64,000 nt of DNA. Origin: Sporocytophaga sp. (GTDB taxonomy: Bacteria > Bacteroidota > Bacteroidia > Cytophagales > Cytophagaceae). The translations under genes and the position numbers were made by a program. The number at the start of each line of letters is the position of its first letter. Position 1 is the first letter of the stretch. A model generated the notes under the pieces. That model made no database searches and was not told the origin of the DNA. It saw only the letters and a program-made list of their open reading frames with translations. Below, piece by piece: positions 53,070-62,482 of the stretch. The stretch is taken from assembly GCF_017745095.1 (NCBI RefSeq), contig NZ_JAGHZZ010000006.1:248001-312000 (forward strand). The letters are read 5' to 3'.

Positions 53070-54452
53070 ATGAGTATTCAAAAACCCTCAATACCAAAAG
53101 GTACAAGAGATTTTGGCCCGGAAAAAATGGCCAAAAGAAATTATATATTTTCTACTATTAAAGAAGTATTTACCCGATTTGGGTTTCTTCCACTGGAAAC
53201 TCCGTCCATGGAAAATATTTCTGTTCTGACAGGAAAATATGGAGATGAGGGAGATCAGCTTATTTTTAAAATATTGAATTCAAGGCTTTACGAAGCAAAA
53301 AATAAAGAAGAGCTAAAAGCTGAATTTGATAAAGGTCTTGAAAAAAACACCAACTCAGATGTTCTTACTGAAAAAGCTTTAAGATATGACCTTACCGTAC
53401 CATTTGCACGGTATGTAGTTATGAACAGGAATGAAATAACTTTTCCTTTTAAAAGATATCAGATTCAACCGGTTTGGAGGGCAGACAGGCCGCAAAAAGG
53501 TAGATACCGTGAATTTTATCAGTGTGACGCAGATATTGTAGGAACAGATTCTCTATTATGCGAAGCTGAAATTGTGTTGATGGTTCATGAGGTTTTTAAA
53601 AAGCTAAAAATTGAAAACTTCGCTCTGAAAATCAATAACAGGAAGATTTTGTCAGGAATTACCGAAATCATTGGAAAACCTGGCTGTGAAACAGACTTTT
53701 GTGTTGCGATTGACAAGCTTGACAAAATCGGTATTGAAGGAGTTCTGAAAGAATTAAGGGAGAAGGACTTTGATGAAAAAAGCATAGAATTGCTTTTACC
53801 CATTCTTCATCTGCAAGGTAATAGCAAAGAAAAGTTAGAAGCGATGAAGGGAATCCTGAAAAGTTCCTCTACCGGTTTAAAAGGGATTGAAGAAATAAGT
53901 ATTGTTCTTGAAAAAGTTGATTTGCTAGGGCTTCAAAATTCCAGTCTTGAATTTGACCTGACTCTCGCCCGTGGGTTAAGCTATTATACAGGAGCTATAT
54001 TTGAAGTAAAGGCAATTGGTGTCCAAATAGGAAGTATCAGTGGTGGAGGCCGATACGATAATCTTACAGGTGTATTCGGGCTTCCGGGAGTTTCTGGGGT
54101 TGGTATTTCCTTTGGTGTAGACAGAATTTATGATGTGATGGAAGAATTAAATCTTTTTCCCGAAGAGCATTTAAATTCAACTAAAATTCTTCTATGTTAT
54201 TTTGACGAAAAGGGACAACAATTTGGGCTGCCTTTACTTACCAAATTAAGAGCTGAATGTATTAATAGCGAAATTTATCCCGATGTGGCGAAAATTAAGA
54301 AGCAGCTCGATTATGCCAATAAAAAACAGGTGACTTACGTTGGAATTATAGGTGATGAGGAAATAAAAACGGGTAAAGTTGCAGTTAAAAATATGGTTAG
54401 CGGGGAACAGGAATCTTTGACCATTGAGGAGATAATCACAAAACTAAAATAA
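53070..54452 (+). CDS. hisS: Histidyl-tRNA synthetase
   Basis: From the ATG at 53070 ([20 protein letters not shown]) the product has 460 residues. The earlier in-frame start at 53043 adds nothing recognisable. Class II motifs: motif 2 around [20 protein letters not shown] with [13 protein letters not shown], the HisA motif [15 protein letters not shown], and motif 3 at [14 protein letters not shown] through [11 protein letters not shown]. The C-terminal ~90 residues form the anticodon-binding domain. It charges tRNA-His in the cytoplasm. The next gene starts 10 bases later. Confidence 0.96.
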   Translation: MSIQKPSIPKGTRDFGPEKMAKRNYIFSTIKEVFTRFGFLPLETPSMENISVLTGKYGDEGDQLIFKILNSRLYEAKNKEELKAEFDKGLEKNTNSDVLTEKALRYDLTVPFARYVVMNRNEITFPFKRYQIQPVWRADRPQKGRYREFYQCDADIVGTDSLLCEAEIVLMVHEVFKKLKIENFALKINNRKILSGITEIIGKPGCETDFCVAIDKLDKIGIEGVLKELREKDFDEKSIELLLPILHLQGNSKEKLEAMKGILKSSSTGLKGIEEISIVLEKVDLLGLQNSSLEFDLTLARGLSYYTGAIFEVKAIGVQIGSISGGGRYDNLTGVFGLPGVSGVGISFGVDRIYDVMEELNLFPEEHLNSTKILLCYFDEKGQQFGLPLLTKLRAECINSEIYPDVAKIKKQLDYANKKQVTYVGIIGDEEIKTGKVAVKNMVSGEQESLTIEEIITKLK

Positions 54453-54461
54453 CAGATCCTG

Positions 54462-56351
54462 GTGATTCAAATTGTAAGGTATTTTTTAGGTTTCATTTTA
54501 CTTTTCCATTGCACTTATAGTTGGGGGCAGGAAAAATTTGATTTATCCGCCGATACTGTTTGTGTTGGTGATTTATTAACTATTTCTGACGATAATAAGC
54601 CAAATACTTATTACAATTTCCAAGGATTAATATCTGATACCTGCGGCACGATTCCTAATGCTATTACATATGATAATTATGTTGCCTGCAAATCTTATAC
54701 TTACAAAAAATCCGGAACATACGTTATAGATCAGATTATCAATAGCTACAACGCCAAGAAGACTGTAGTTGTAATGGATAAACGACTTCCTTTGTTTGAA
54801 GTGCACAAGTGTATCAATAACCAAGTCAAAATCCTTATAACAGATACTTATTATCATGAATATTTGCTTGATTATGGCATAGGCCCGGTTGCAGTTAAAT
54901 CAGGACAAGAGCTTATTGTAACTTTAGCAGGACCTACTGCAATTAATTTAACTGGTAGATTCAGACCGACTTTATGTGGTGCTTCGGCTATCCAAAATGT
55001 TACTCCATTTGCAGTATTGCCAGCTCCTCAATTAAACAAAATTACAACGAATAACATCAGTCAATCCAGTGGCAGTATAAATCTTTCATTTTCAGTTTCA
55101 GCTTCTTTTAATCAATATAAGATTGAGAGGGACATCAATTATTCCAGTGTATTTTCGCCAATAGATACTATTGACGGTACAAAGACAAACTTTCTTGATG
55201 AGAACTTAAATACAGAAAGTAATTCCTACTGTTACAGAATTTCAGCTTTTGATGACTGCAATCACAGCACCTCCTCCGTGACGGTTTGCTCTTCTCCTTT
55301 TTCGGTTTCCGCAGCTAATAATGAAAACGATATCAATTGGGCCCAATACCAAGGCTCCGATTTTCAAAGCTATGAGATTCTTAAAAATAATGTACCGCTT
55401 TCAACATTTACCTCCAGTATCATAACGACTTTAATTGATACAGATATCAAATGTGGAAAGGAAGACTGCTATAAGCTCATTACTCACCTTACTACAGGAG
55501 CTGTATCAGAATCGCCTTTAATCTGTGTAAAAGGAATATCCAACACTATCCCAACCGCTATCAATAATCTGAATTCAACCATAGAAAACAATCAGGTAAA
55601 AATACTATGGGCCTCATCCATTTCTTCCATACCAAAGTACACTATTTTAAAAAGTACCAATGGGGGAACACCTGAAATCATAACAGAAGTGAAGCAATCT
55701 CCATTTATTTCCACAGTCAACCTTCTTAACAATGATTGTTATCAGATTGAATTTACCGACTCTTGTGGTAATAATTCGCCAATAAGTAATCAGACATGTC
55801 CGGTAATACTAAATATGGAAGAGTCCGAAACCGAGAACATACTTCAGTGGACACCATATTCAGGTTTTCTATCAGACGTATCAAAATATATAATAGTAAA
55901 GTCGGATCTTTCAGGAAATATTGTAAAAGAAATTGATGCAGGCACCAGCCTTTCTTACACGGATACAGAAATTGATCCTCACACCTCTGTCGGGTTCACC
56001 TATTACATTAAAGCAATACCAGTAGGAACAGAAATCCTCCCTTTTTCACAGTCGAATATAAAAACCGTGAAATACGAAATACAAATATTCACCCCGACAG
56101 CATTTACTCCGGACAAAGACGGTGTTAATGATATATTTGTACCGAAAGGCAAGTTTTTCACAGAATTTGAAATGACAGTTTTTAACAGGTGGGGAGAAAT
56201 AGTATTTTACACTTCAAATATTAATAATGGATGGGATGGTCTTTATAAAGGAGATGTTGCCCAACAAGACAGTTATGCTTATCTGATAAAAGCAAAGGAT
56301 AATCGAGGCAGAGAAAAGGTATATAAAGGAACTGTAACATTATTAAGATAA
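54462..56351 (+). CDS. Exported protein with gliding-motility (T9SS type B) C-terminal domain
   Basis: The product has 629 residues from a GTG start. The signal peptide is residues ~1-22 (YFLGFILLFHCTYSWGQ). A PKD-like or Ig-like first domain is followed by at least three fibronectin-III-like units with repeated Cys pairs (SYCYRISAFDDCNHS, DCYKLITHLTTGAVS, DCYQIEFTDSCGNNS). The last ~90 residues are the gliding-motility C-terminal domain: FTPTAFTPDKDGVNDIFVPK, FEMTVFNRWGEIVFY and NGWDGLYKGD, with YAYLIKAKD at the end. Such type B tails send proteins through the T9SS to the surface. It is probably an adhesive or structural surface protein. The start lies 10 bases after hisS. Confidence 0.88.
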   Translation: MIQIVRYFLGFILLFHCTYSWGQEKFDLSADTVCVGDLLTISDDNKPNTYYNFQGLISDTCGTIPNAITYDNYVACKSYTYKKSGTYVIDQIINSYNAKKTVVVMDKRLPLFEVHKCINNQVKILITDTYYHEYLLDYGIGPVAVKSGQELIVTLAGPTAINLTGRFRPTLCGASAIQNVTPFAVLPAPQLNKITTNNISQSSGSINLSFSVSASFNQYKIERDINYSSVFSPIDTIDGTKTNFLDENLNTESNSYCYRISAFDDCNHSTSSVTVCSSPFSVSAANNENDINWAQYQGSDFQSYEILKNNVPLSTFTSSIITTLIDTDIKCGKEDCYKLITHLTTGAVSESPLICVKGISNTIPTAINNLNSTIENNQVKILWASSISSIPKYTILKSTNGGTPEIITEVKQSPFISTVNLLNNDCYQIEFTDSCGNNSPISNQTCPVILNMEESETENILQWTPYSGFLSDVSKYIIVKSDLSGNIVKEIDAGTSLSYTDTEIDPHTSVGFTYYIKAIPVGTEILPFSQSNIKTVKYEIQIFTPTAFTPDKDGVNDIFVPKGKFFTEFEMTVFNRWGEIVFYTSNINNGWDGLYKGDVAQQDSYAYLIKAKDNRGREKVYKGTVTLLR

Positions 56352-56383
56352 AATCTTAGATTTGAAAAAAAATTGATATAGAC

Positions 56384-56716
56384 ATGTTTGATATGATGAA
56401 CATGCTTGGAAAGATAAAAGAAGTACAAGCAAGAGTAAAAGAAGCTAAAGACAACTTAGTAAACATCACCGTTACTTCCGAAGCCGGAGCAGGTATGGTT
56501 AAAGCAACTATAAATGGTAACCGTAAGATAGTAAAGCTGGAAATTGATCCGGAAATGCTTAAAGGTAATGACAAAGAAATGATACAGGACCTGGTAATAG
56601 CAGCGGTAAACAAGGGGATGGAAGAGATTGAAGAAAAGATCAAAGAAAGTCTTAAAAAATCAACAGAGGGGCTATTGCCAAATATACCAGGCTTAGATTT
56701 AGGAAATTTAATTTAA
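56384..56716 (+). CDS. YbaB/EbfC nucleoid-associated protein
   Basis: The product has 110 residues. It shows the YbaB/EbfC pattern: an N-terminal helix MNMLGKIKEVQARVKEAKDN, the strand VTSEAGAGMVKATINGNRKI with VKLEIDP, and a helix LVIAAVNKGMEEIEEKIKES. The dimeric DNA-binding protein is broadly conserved and often near recR or dnaX, which are not adjacent here. It is cytoplasmic. The glycosyltransferase gene begins one base after its stop. Confidence 0.9.
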   Translation: MFDMMNMLGKIKEVQARVKEAKDNLVNITVTSEAGAGMVKATINGNRKIVKLEIDPEMLKGNDKEMIQDLVIAAVNKGMEEIEEKIKESLKKSTEGLLPNIPGLDLGNLI

Positions 56717-56717
56717 C

Positions 56718-57737
56718 ATGAAAGTAGCAGTAGTCATCCTTAACTGGAATGGCTTAACATTTTTAAAGAAGTTTTTACCTGACGTAATAAAATATAGTCC
56801 GGAGGCCACTATTTATGTAGCTGACAACAATTCTTTTGATAGAAGTATCCAATACGTTGAGGAAAATCATCCGGAAGTAAAAATTATTCAATTACCCAAA
56901 AATGAAGGTTTTTGCAAAGGTTATAATTCAGCCTTGAGTCAAATCGAGGCTGAGTATTATGTATTATTAAACTCTGATGTACAGATAACCTCAGGATGGA
57001 TAAGTCCAATTATTAGTCTTATGGACTCAGATCCTTTAATCGCAGCTTGCCAACCAAAGATCAAATCGTTTATAGAGCCAGAATATTTTGAATATGCCGG
57101 AGCGGCCGGAGGATTTATTGATTATTTAGGTTATCCATTTTGCAGAGGCCGAATATTTGAAAAATTAGAAAAAGACAAAGGTCAGTATAATGACACATGC
57201 GAAATATTCTGGGCAACGGGAGCCTGCATGTTCGTAAGAGCAGAGCTTTTTCATAAAACAGGAGGCTTTGATGATGATTTTTTTGCCCACATGGAAGAAA
57301 TTGATCTTTGCTGGAGACTGAAAAGGTTGGGCTATAAAATTATGTATAGCGGACAATCTGAAGTCTTCCACGTAGGAGGAGGTACGCTTTCAGCGACAAA
57401 CCCACAAAAGACCTATTTAAATTTCAGAAATAATCTTGCACTATTAATTAAGAATCATTCTGAAAAGCATTTTTTAAGAACGATATTCATCCGAATGTTA
57501 TTAGATGGCGTAGCAGCATTTAAATTATTATTTTCTGATTCCTACAAGCATTTTAATGCAGTCATCAAAGCTCATTTCAGTGTTTATGGTCAGTATAAAA
57601 AACTATATATTAAGAGAGTGCGACTGAAAAAAGCGGGCTACCAGTATCTGTCAGAAGACCCTACTGTTTTAAAAAAATCTCTGGTAATGCAGTTTTTTTT
57701 ATATCGGAAAAATAAATTCGGGAAGCTTGATTTCTAA
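56718..57737 (+). CDS. Family 2 glycosyltransferase
   Basis: The product has 339 residues of the GT-A fold. It starts KVAVVILNWNGLTFLKKFLP; the nucleotide-binding and DxD-type region is YVLLNSDVQITSGWISPI, and FWATGACMFVRAELFHKTGG and EEIDLCWRLKRLGYK are the rhamnosyltransferase-like acceptor motifs. A C-terminal basic tail probably contacts the membrane. Members of this branch add sugars to polysaccharides or glycans. The acceptor is not evident. It follows the YbaB gene with a one-base gap and converges on the PspC-like gene. Confidence 0.88.
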   Translation: MKVAVVILNWNGLTFLKKFLPDVIKYSPEATIYVADNNSFDRSIQYVEENHPEVKIIQLPKNEGFCKGYNSALSQIEAEYYVLLNSDVQITSGWISPIISLMDSDPLIAACQPKIKSFIEPEYFEYAGAAGGFIDYLGYPFCRGRIFEKLEKDKGQYNDTCEIFWATGACMFVRAELFHKTGGFDDDFFAHMEEIDLCWRLKRLGYKIMYSGQSEVFHVGGGTLSATNPQKTYLNFRNNLALLIKNHSEKHFLRTIFIRMLLDGVAAFKLLFSDSYKHFNAVIKAHFSVYGQYKKLYIKRVRLKKAGYQYLSEDPTVLKKSLVMQFFLYRKNKFGKLDF

Positions 57738-57952
57738 AAATCCCAGATTGTGCTTCTTTTCCTTCTAAGGTATTTATGGATATTTACTAAGAAAGCCAGG
57801 AAAAGATAAATCACTAAGGGAGAACCAAAAGTTAGGAAAGAAGCGTATACGAAAAACATTCTAACGGCGGAAGAAGCGATCCCCAATTTTTCCCCAAGAG
57901 TAGAACACACGCCAAAAGCCTGTTTCTCAAAGAATGCCAGAATTTTAATCAT
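57734..57952 (-). CDS. PspC-domain-like small membrane protein
   Basis: The product has 72 residues. The pattern AFGVCSTLGEKLGIASSAVR and MFFVYASFLTFGSPLVIYLF matches a PspC domain, with one long hydrophobic helix and a basic tail KYLRRKRS. PspC proteins respond to envelope stress, although this short version lacks the other Psp partners nearby. Its stop overlaps the end of the glycosyltransferase gene. Confidence 0.75.
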   Translation of the reverse strand: MIKILAFFEKQAFGVCSTLGEKLGIASSAVRMFFVYASFLTFGSPLVIYLFLAFLVNIHKYLRRKRSTIWDF

Positions 57953-58073
57953 ATGATTGATCTTTAGTGACCTATTTCAAATATAATAAAAATATCTGAA
58001 AACTTGGAATAAGTATGAAAATTTCCTAAAGAAGATGTTGTATTAATTAAATTATAACGATATTTTCGCAACG

Positions 58074-59888
58074 ATGAAATTAAACACTTTTAATATGACC
58101 TTGAATAAAAAAGCTCCTGTTGCATTGCTTTTGACTGGTGTTTTGCTTTTAGATGGCTGTGCCCTGAAGCAAATGGTAAAGATGGCAAAAGACCAACAAT
58201 TGACTGTGACCCCTTCTCCTTTGGAGGTACATGGTGACAGTGTTAAATTTGACCTTTCTGCCGCCCTTCCTCTTAAGATGCTTAAGAAGAATAAAATCTA
58301 CACCTTAAATACTGCCTATAAATACGGCGATCAAAAAATCAACCTTGCAGATGTAGAATTTAAATCAACCGATTTCCCAAATGCTAAAACTGAGCAACCT
58401 AAAGTAAGCAAAGCATTTTCATTTGGTTATAAACCTGAAATCGGAAATGGAGACCTTGTTGTAGTAGGAACTGCTTCAAATATTACAAAAAGCAAATCAA
58501 AAAGCTCGGCAGAAATGCCTGTTGCAAAAGGTTTGATTACAACATCCAGACTTGTAAAAGACATTTATTATTCAGCTTATGCTGAACATGGATATAACAA
58601 TAAAGAAGAGTTAATCCCAGTTAACGTAGGTTTCTACTTTGAACAAGGAAGTGCTAAACTTACTAAAAAAGAAACCAAAGGTTCTGAAGCTAAAAACCTT
58701 GATGCATTTATAGCTAAGAAAAACGCGACAAGAACTGTTACAATCATTGGCTACCACTCACCTGAAGGTACTGAAGCTAAAAACTCTAAATTAGCTGAAG
58801 AAAGAGCTAAGGTTATTGAGAAATACTACAAAGACAGAATGAAGTATTTCAACCAGAAAAATGTAATAGATTCTATCAATTTTGTTACTAAGAGTGTGTT
58901 CCAGGATTGGGAGCCTCTGAGAGCAAAATTAGATTCTACAACAGCTCTTACTCCTGAAGAAAAATCAGAAATTTTAGGAGTTATCAGTGGATCAGGAAAC
59001 TTCCTTGATAAAGAAAAAGAACTTGAGAAACTGAAATCTTTCAAGAAACTGATAACAAAAGTTTATCCTGAACTTAGAACTGCAAAAACTGAGATTTTAA
59101 CTGTAAAACCAAAGAAAACTGATCTTCAGATTTCTCTTTTGGCGAAAGAAATCTCTGAAAAAGGTCTAAACGCAGATACTCTTAATTACAATGAATTAGC
59201 TTACGCAGCAACTCTTACTCCTATTTTAACGGAGAAAGAAGCAATCTATACAGCTTTAATTAAAAAACAAGATACATGGGATGCTCACAATAACCTAGGA
59301 GCTGTATACCTTGAAATGGCTGCAAAAGCGATTGACAACGGAACTAAGATTGCAAACGCTGACAAAGCTATCAACCAACTTGAATTATCTTTAAAAATTA
59401 AAGACAATGCTGAGGCTCGTACAAACCTTGCAGTGGCTTACCTTATAAAAGGTTTGAAAGATCAGGCAACAGCTGAAATATTAAAAGCTGATGCACTTCA
59501 AGCTTCTACAGAACTTAAAAAAGGTATCAATGCAGTAAAAGGAACTTTGGAAATCAAACAGGCAAAATACAATGACGCTATCCAAAGCCTTTCTAAAGCA
59601 AACGAGACTAATGATGTTCTATACAACCTAGCTTTAGCTAACCTTTTGAGCAGAAATTATGATGCTGCGAAAAAAGGCTTTGAAGCTGTAACTGCAGGTA
59701 ACGACAAAAATGCATGGGGATACTACCTAAGCGCAGTTACTGCTGCAAGACTAAAAGATGAAGGAACTCTTACTAAAAATCTTAAGAGAGCAGTTCAATT
59801 AGACAGCAAACTAACAGAAAAAGCTCTTAATGATGTAGAATTCCTTGAGTATCAAAACTCAGAAAACTTTAAGAATGCTATTAAATAA
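58074..59888 (+). CDS. OmpA-like/TPR lipoprotein
   Basis: The product has 604 residues from the ATG at 58074, or 597 from the ATG at 58095. The latter (MTLNKKAPVALLLTGVLLLD) gives a cleaner lipoprotein signal ending DGC, with lipidated Cys about residue 29. A beta-rich region of ~160 residues is followed by an OmpA-like segment (~190-270: VGFYFEQGSAKLTKKE, TIIGYHSPEGTEAKNSKLAE with ERAKVIEKY) that would bind peptidoglycan. The C-terminal ~230 residues hold TPR repeats (AHNNLGAVYLEMAAKAIDN, NLAVAYLIKGLKDQATAEIL). It is probably an outer-membrane lipoprotein tethered to the cell wall, organising other proteins. A promoter-like TATTTTCG lies at 58061-58068 with TTG at 58038. Confidence 0.78.
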   Translation: MKLNTFNMTLNKKAPVALLLTGVLLLDGCALKQMVKMAKDQQLTVTPSPLEVHGDSVKFDLSAALPLKMLKKNKIYTLNTAYKYGDQKINLADVEFKSTDFPNAKTEQPKVSKAFSFGYKPEIGNGDLVVVGTASNITKSKSKSSAEMPVAKGLITTSRLVKDIYYSAYAEHGYNNKEELIPVNVGFYFEQGSAKLTKKETKGSEAKNLDAFIAKKNATRTVTIIGYHSPEGTEAKNSKLAEERAKVIEKYYKDRMKYFNQKNVIDSINFVTKSVFQDWEPLRAKLDSTTALTPEEKSEILGVISGSGNFLDKEKELEKLKSFKKLITKVYPELRTAKTEILTVKPKKTDLQISLLAKEISEKGLNADTLNYNELAYAATLTPILTEKEAIYTALIKKQDTWDAHNNLGAVYLEMAAKAIDNGTKIANADKAINQLELSLKIKDNAEARTNLAVAYLIKGLKDQATAEILKADALQASTELKKGINAVKGTLEIKQAKYNDAIQSLSKANETNDVLYNLALANLLSRNYDAAKKGFEAVTAGNDKNAWGYYLSAVTAARLKDEGTLTKNLKRAVQLDSKLTEKALNDVEFLEYQNSENFKNAIK

Positions 59889-59906
59889 GCATAAAGTGGA
59901 AAACTG

Positions 59907-59937
59907 AAAAGGGCCGCCAGAAATGGTGGCCTTTTTT
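59907..59937 (+). terminator. Rho-independent terminator of the OmpA/TPR lipoprotein gene
   Basis: GGCCGCCA and TGGTGGCC (one G-U pair) close a GAAA loop, with AAAA before and TTTTTT after. The remaining ~235 bases up to the pdhB promoter show no gene. Confidence 0.85.
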
Positions 59938-60172
59938 GTTAATAGCCCCGTCCTGAATCTTTCTCCTTAAAGAAAATCCCCTCTTAATTTTAATAAGTAT
60001 TTATCCACCGTCATCCCTACTTGGGAATTACGCATATTAATATATTAACCAAATCAGGTCCTGTAAACCAAATAATTAAGTATTCCTCTTTTAAAAATTA
60101 TTAATAAAAATCAAGGCCTTTGAGGAATATTGAATAGCAGACTGTAATGTTTATAACCTTTTTGTTATTTTA

Positions 60173-60204
60173 TTGGGTTTTAAACCCTTAAATTTTTATT
60201 TTTG
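60173..60204 (+). promoter_or_regulatory. Bacteroidota-type promoter of pdhB
   Basis: TTG at 60173-60175 and TATTTTTG at 60197-60204 (matching TAnnTTTG) are separated by 21 bases. The start codon lies 21 bases after the -7 element. Both elements fit the known phylum consensus. Confidence 0.55.
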
Positions 60205-60224
60205 TTGCAAACATTTTAGTAACT

Positions 60225-61205
60225 ATGAGAGAGATTCAATTTAGAGAAGCCTTAAGAGAAGCCATGTCTGAAGAAATGAGAAGAGATGATAAAGTGTTTC
60301 TTATGGGTGAAGAAGTGGCTGAATACAATGGTGCATATAAAGTGAGTCAGGGAATGCTTGACGAGTTTGGCCCCAAAAGAGTTATTGACACTCCTATTGC
60401 AGAGCTTGGTTTTGCAGGTATTGGTGTAGGAGCTGCCATGAACGGTTTAAGACCAATTGTGGAATTTATGACATTCAACTTTTCGCTTGTCGCTATTGAC
60501 CAGATTATCAATAGTGCAGCAAAATTAATGTCAATGTCTGGCGGACAATATTCCGCTCCTATGGTTTTCAGAGGCCCAACAGGAAACGCAGGTATGCTTA
60601 GCTCTCAGCATAGCCAGAACTTTGAAAACTGGTATGCAAACTGTCCAGGACTTAAAGTTGTAGTTCCTTCTACACCTGCTGATGCTAAAGGACTTTTAAA
60701 AGCTTCTATAAGAGATAACGATCCGGTTATTTTTATGGAATCTGAATTGATGTATGGAGATAAAGGCGCTGTTCCTGAAGGTGAATATCTTACTCCAATC
60801 GGCACTGCTGATATCAAAAGAGAAGGTACTGATGTTACTATTGTATCATTTGGTAAGTTTATGAAAGTTGCCCTTAGTGCAGCTCAGGAATTAGCTAATG
60901 AAGGAATTTCTGCAGAGGTTGTAGATTTAAGATCTGTAAGACCAATTGATTATAAAACAGTTGTAGATTCTGTTAAAAAAACTAACAGATTAGTTATTGT
61001 TGAAGAAGCTTGGCCACTTGCTAGTATTTCATCTGAAATTGCATACCACGTGCAAAGATATGCATTTGACTATCTGGATGCTCCTATCGGAAGGGTTACC
61101 AACAGAGACTTACCTCTACCTTATGCTCCAACTCTAATTGAAGTAATTCTTCCAAACGTTAAGAGAACTGTGGAAGCTGCAAAATCTGTTTTATACAAAT
61201 TATAG
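60225..61205 (+). CDS. pdhB: Pyruvate dehydrogenase E1 component, beta subunit
   Basis: The product has 326 residues. Signatures of the 2-oxoacid dehydrogenase beta subunit are [80 protein letters not shown] and [15 protein letters not shown]. The protein lacks the alpha subunit, which lies elsewhere or outside the window. It decarboxylates pyruvate with thiamine diphosphate in the E1 heterotetramer. It could serve a branched-chain complex, but the length and motifs suit pyruvate. Monocistronic, between its promoter and a strong terminator. Confidence 0.9.
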   Translation: MREIQFREALREAMSEEMRRDDKVFLMGEEVAEYNGAYKVSQGMLDEFGPKRVIDTPIAELGFAGIGVGAAMNGLRPIVEFMTFNFSLVAIDQIINSAAKLMSMSGGQYSAPMVFRGPTGNAGMLSSQHSQNFENWYANCPGLKVVVPSTPADAKGLLKASIRDNDPVIFMESELMYGDKGAVPEGEYLTPIGTADIKREGTDVTIVSFGKFMKVALSAAQELANEGISAEVVDLRSVRPIDYKTVVDSVKKTNRLVIVEEAWPLASISSEIAYHVQRYAFDYLDAPIGRVTNRDLPLPYAPTLIEVILPNVKRTVEAAKSVLYKL

Positions 61206-61222
61206 CATTTTCTATATTATAT

Positions 61223-61267
61223 ATAAAATAAAACAGGCTGCCCAAAAGGCAGCCTGTTTTATTTTAT
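61223..61267. terminator. Strong terminator of pdhB
   Basis: A perfect 20-bp inverted repeat (core AACAGGCTGCC / GGCAGCCTGTT) flanks a 5-base loop and ends in TTTTATTTTAT, 18 bases after the stop. Symmetric A/T runs may let it act in both directions. Confidence 0.9.
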
Positions 61268-61380
61268 GCATCGTTTTTTTAAAGATTACCCACTAACCTA
61301 TTTTTCAATCCATCGTATTTACCTTCTGATCAACTGTATGTAGATTAGATATTCCCTTTCCTTATAAAATTTAATTATCA

Positions 61381-62400
61381 ATGAGAACCATTTACCTACT
61401 ATTTGCTCTGGTCTTAATTTCATCCTGCAGCAAAAAAGGCATTATAACCATGAATGTTCTTGAGCCAGCAGTAGTAAGGGTCCATCCTTCCATAAAAAGA
61501 TTTGGAGTAATAAACAGAACACTACCTGCTCAAAAAACTAAACCTTTAGACGATTTAGAAAAATTACTAACTCTTGAAGGGGTAAATATGGACAAAGAAG
61601 GGGCAGATGCAAGCTTCATAGCTGTCCAAAATGAACTTGCAGGCGATAGGTTCAATGTGATTCCAATTGAAAAAAATGATCTGAAAACATTGGGGGCAGG
61701 AGTTTTTCCAAATTCACTTCCTCTTCAAACTGTTTCTCAACTTTGTCAAACCTATCAAGTAGATGCAATTTTATCTCTTGAGTTTTTTGATACAGATACA
61801 AAATTGGCCGTAAATGTCACGAACACGACTATTCCAACTCCATTAGGAAATGTTCCAGGGATTGTCCATAACGCGACCTTGAACACTCTTGTAAAAACAG
61901 GATGGCGCATTTACGATCCACAAGGCTCATTAGTCATAATGGATGAATTTCACCTCGACAGAAATTTCGTTTCACACAGTCAAGGAGTAAATCCAATGGA
62001 AGCTGTAAAAGCTTTAGTAAATAGAAAAGAGGTGGTAACACGCTTGGGTAGAGAATCCGGTACCATTTATGCAGATAGATTACTTCCCTTTTGGACTCGT
62101 GTCTCAAGAGACTATTATATAAGGGGTAATAATGCTTTAAAAATTGCAACAAGAAAAGCCCGAGCTGGGAACTGGGATGGCGCAGCAGAAATCTGGAAAA
62201 CTGAAAGTTCAAATCCTGACCCAAAAGTTGCGGGAAGAGCTGCTTACAATTATGCTATAATTCATGAAATAAATGGTGATCTTGATTCCGCAATGAAATG
62301 GGCTCAAAAGGCTTATGAAGATTATAATGTCAAGTTGGCTCTGAAGTATACCAGAATCTTAAGAAACAGGATGGCAAGAGCTCAAGCACTTGAGCAATAA
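61381..62400 (+). CDS. DUF6340 family lipoprotein with TPR-like C-terminus
   Basis: The product has 339 residues. The lipoprotein signal is RTIYLLFALVLISSC with Cys near residue 16. The family resembles the Bacteroidota DUF6340 lipoproteins: VLEPAVVRVHPSIKRFGVIN followed by RTLP, a QVDAILSLEFFDTDTKLAV strand pair, and RLLPFWTRVSRDYYIRG. Near the C-terminus an AAYNYAIIHEINGDLDSAMK helix pair looks like a TPR. It is probably in the outer-membrane periplasmic face. Function is unknown. It is between two terminators, so it is a single-gene unit. Confidence 0.78.
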   Translation: MRTIYLLFALVLISSCSKKGIITMNVLEPAVVRVHPSIKRFGVINRTLPAQKTKPLDDLEKLLTLEGVNMDKEGADASFIAVQNELAGDRFNVIPIEKNDLKTLGAGVFPNSLPLQTVSQLCQTYQVDAILSLEFFDTDTKLAVNVTNTTIPTPLGNVPGIVHNATLNTLVKTGWRIYDPQGSLVIMDEFHLDRNFVSHSQGVNPMEAVKALVNRKEVVTRLGRESGTIYADRLLPFWTRVSRDYYIRGNNALKIATRKARAGNWDGAAEIWKTESSNPDPKVAGRAAYNYAIIHEINGDLDSAMKWAQKAYEDYNVKLALKYTRILRNRMARAQALEQ

Positions 62401-62410
62401 TTTACTTTCT

Positions 62411-62458
62411 ATAAATAAAAAAGGGACTTTGATTATACAGAGTCCCTTTTTTATTTAT
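62411..62458. terminator. Bidirectional terminator between DUF6340 gene and ffh
   Basis: ATAAATAAAAAAGGGACT and its exact 18-base complement flank a 12-base loop. The symmetric A- and T-runs allow termination of both convergent genes. Confidence 0.85.
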
Positions 62459-62482
62459 CAATGTATAAATTCAGCTTTCAAC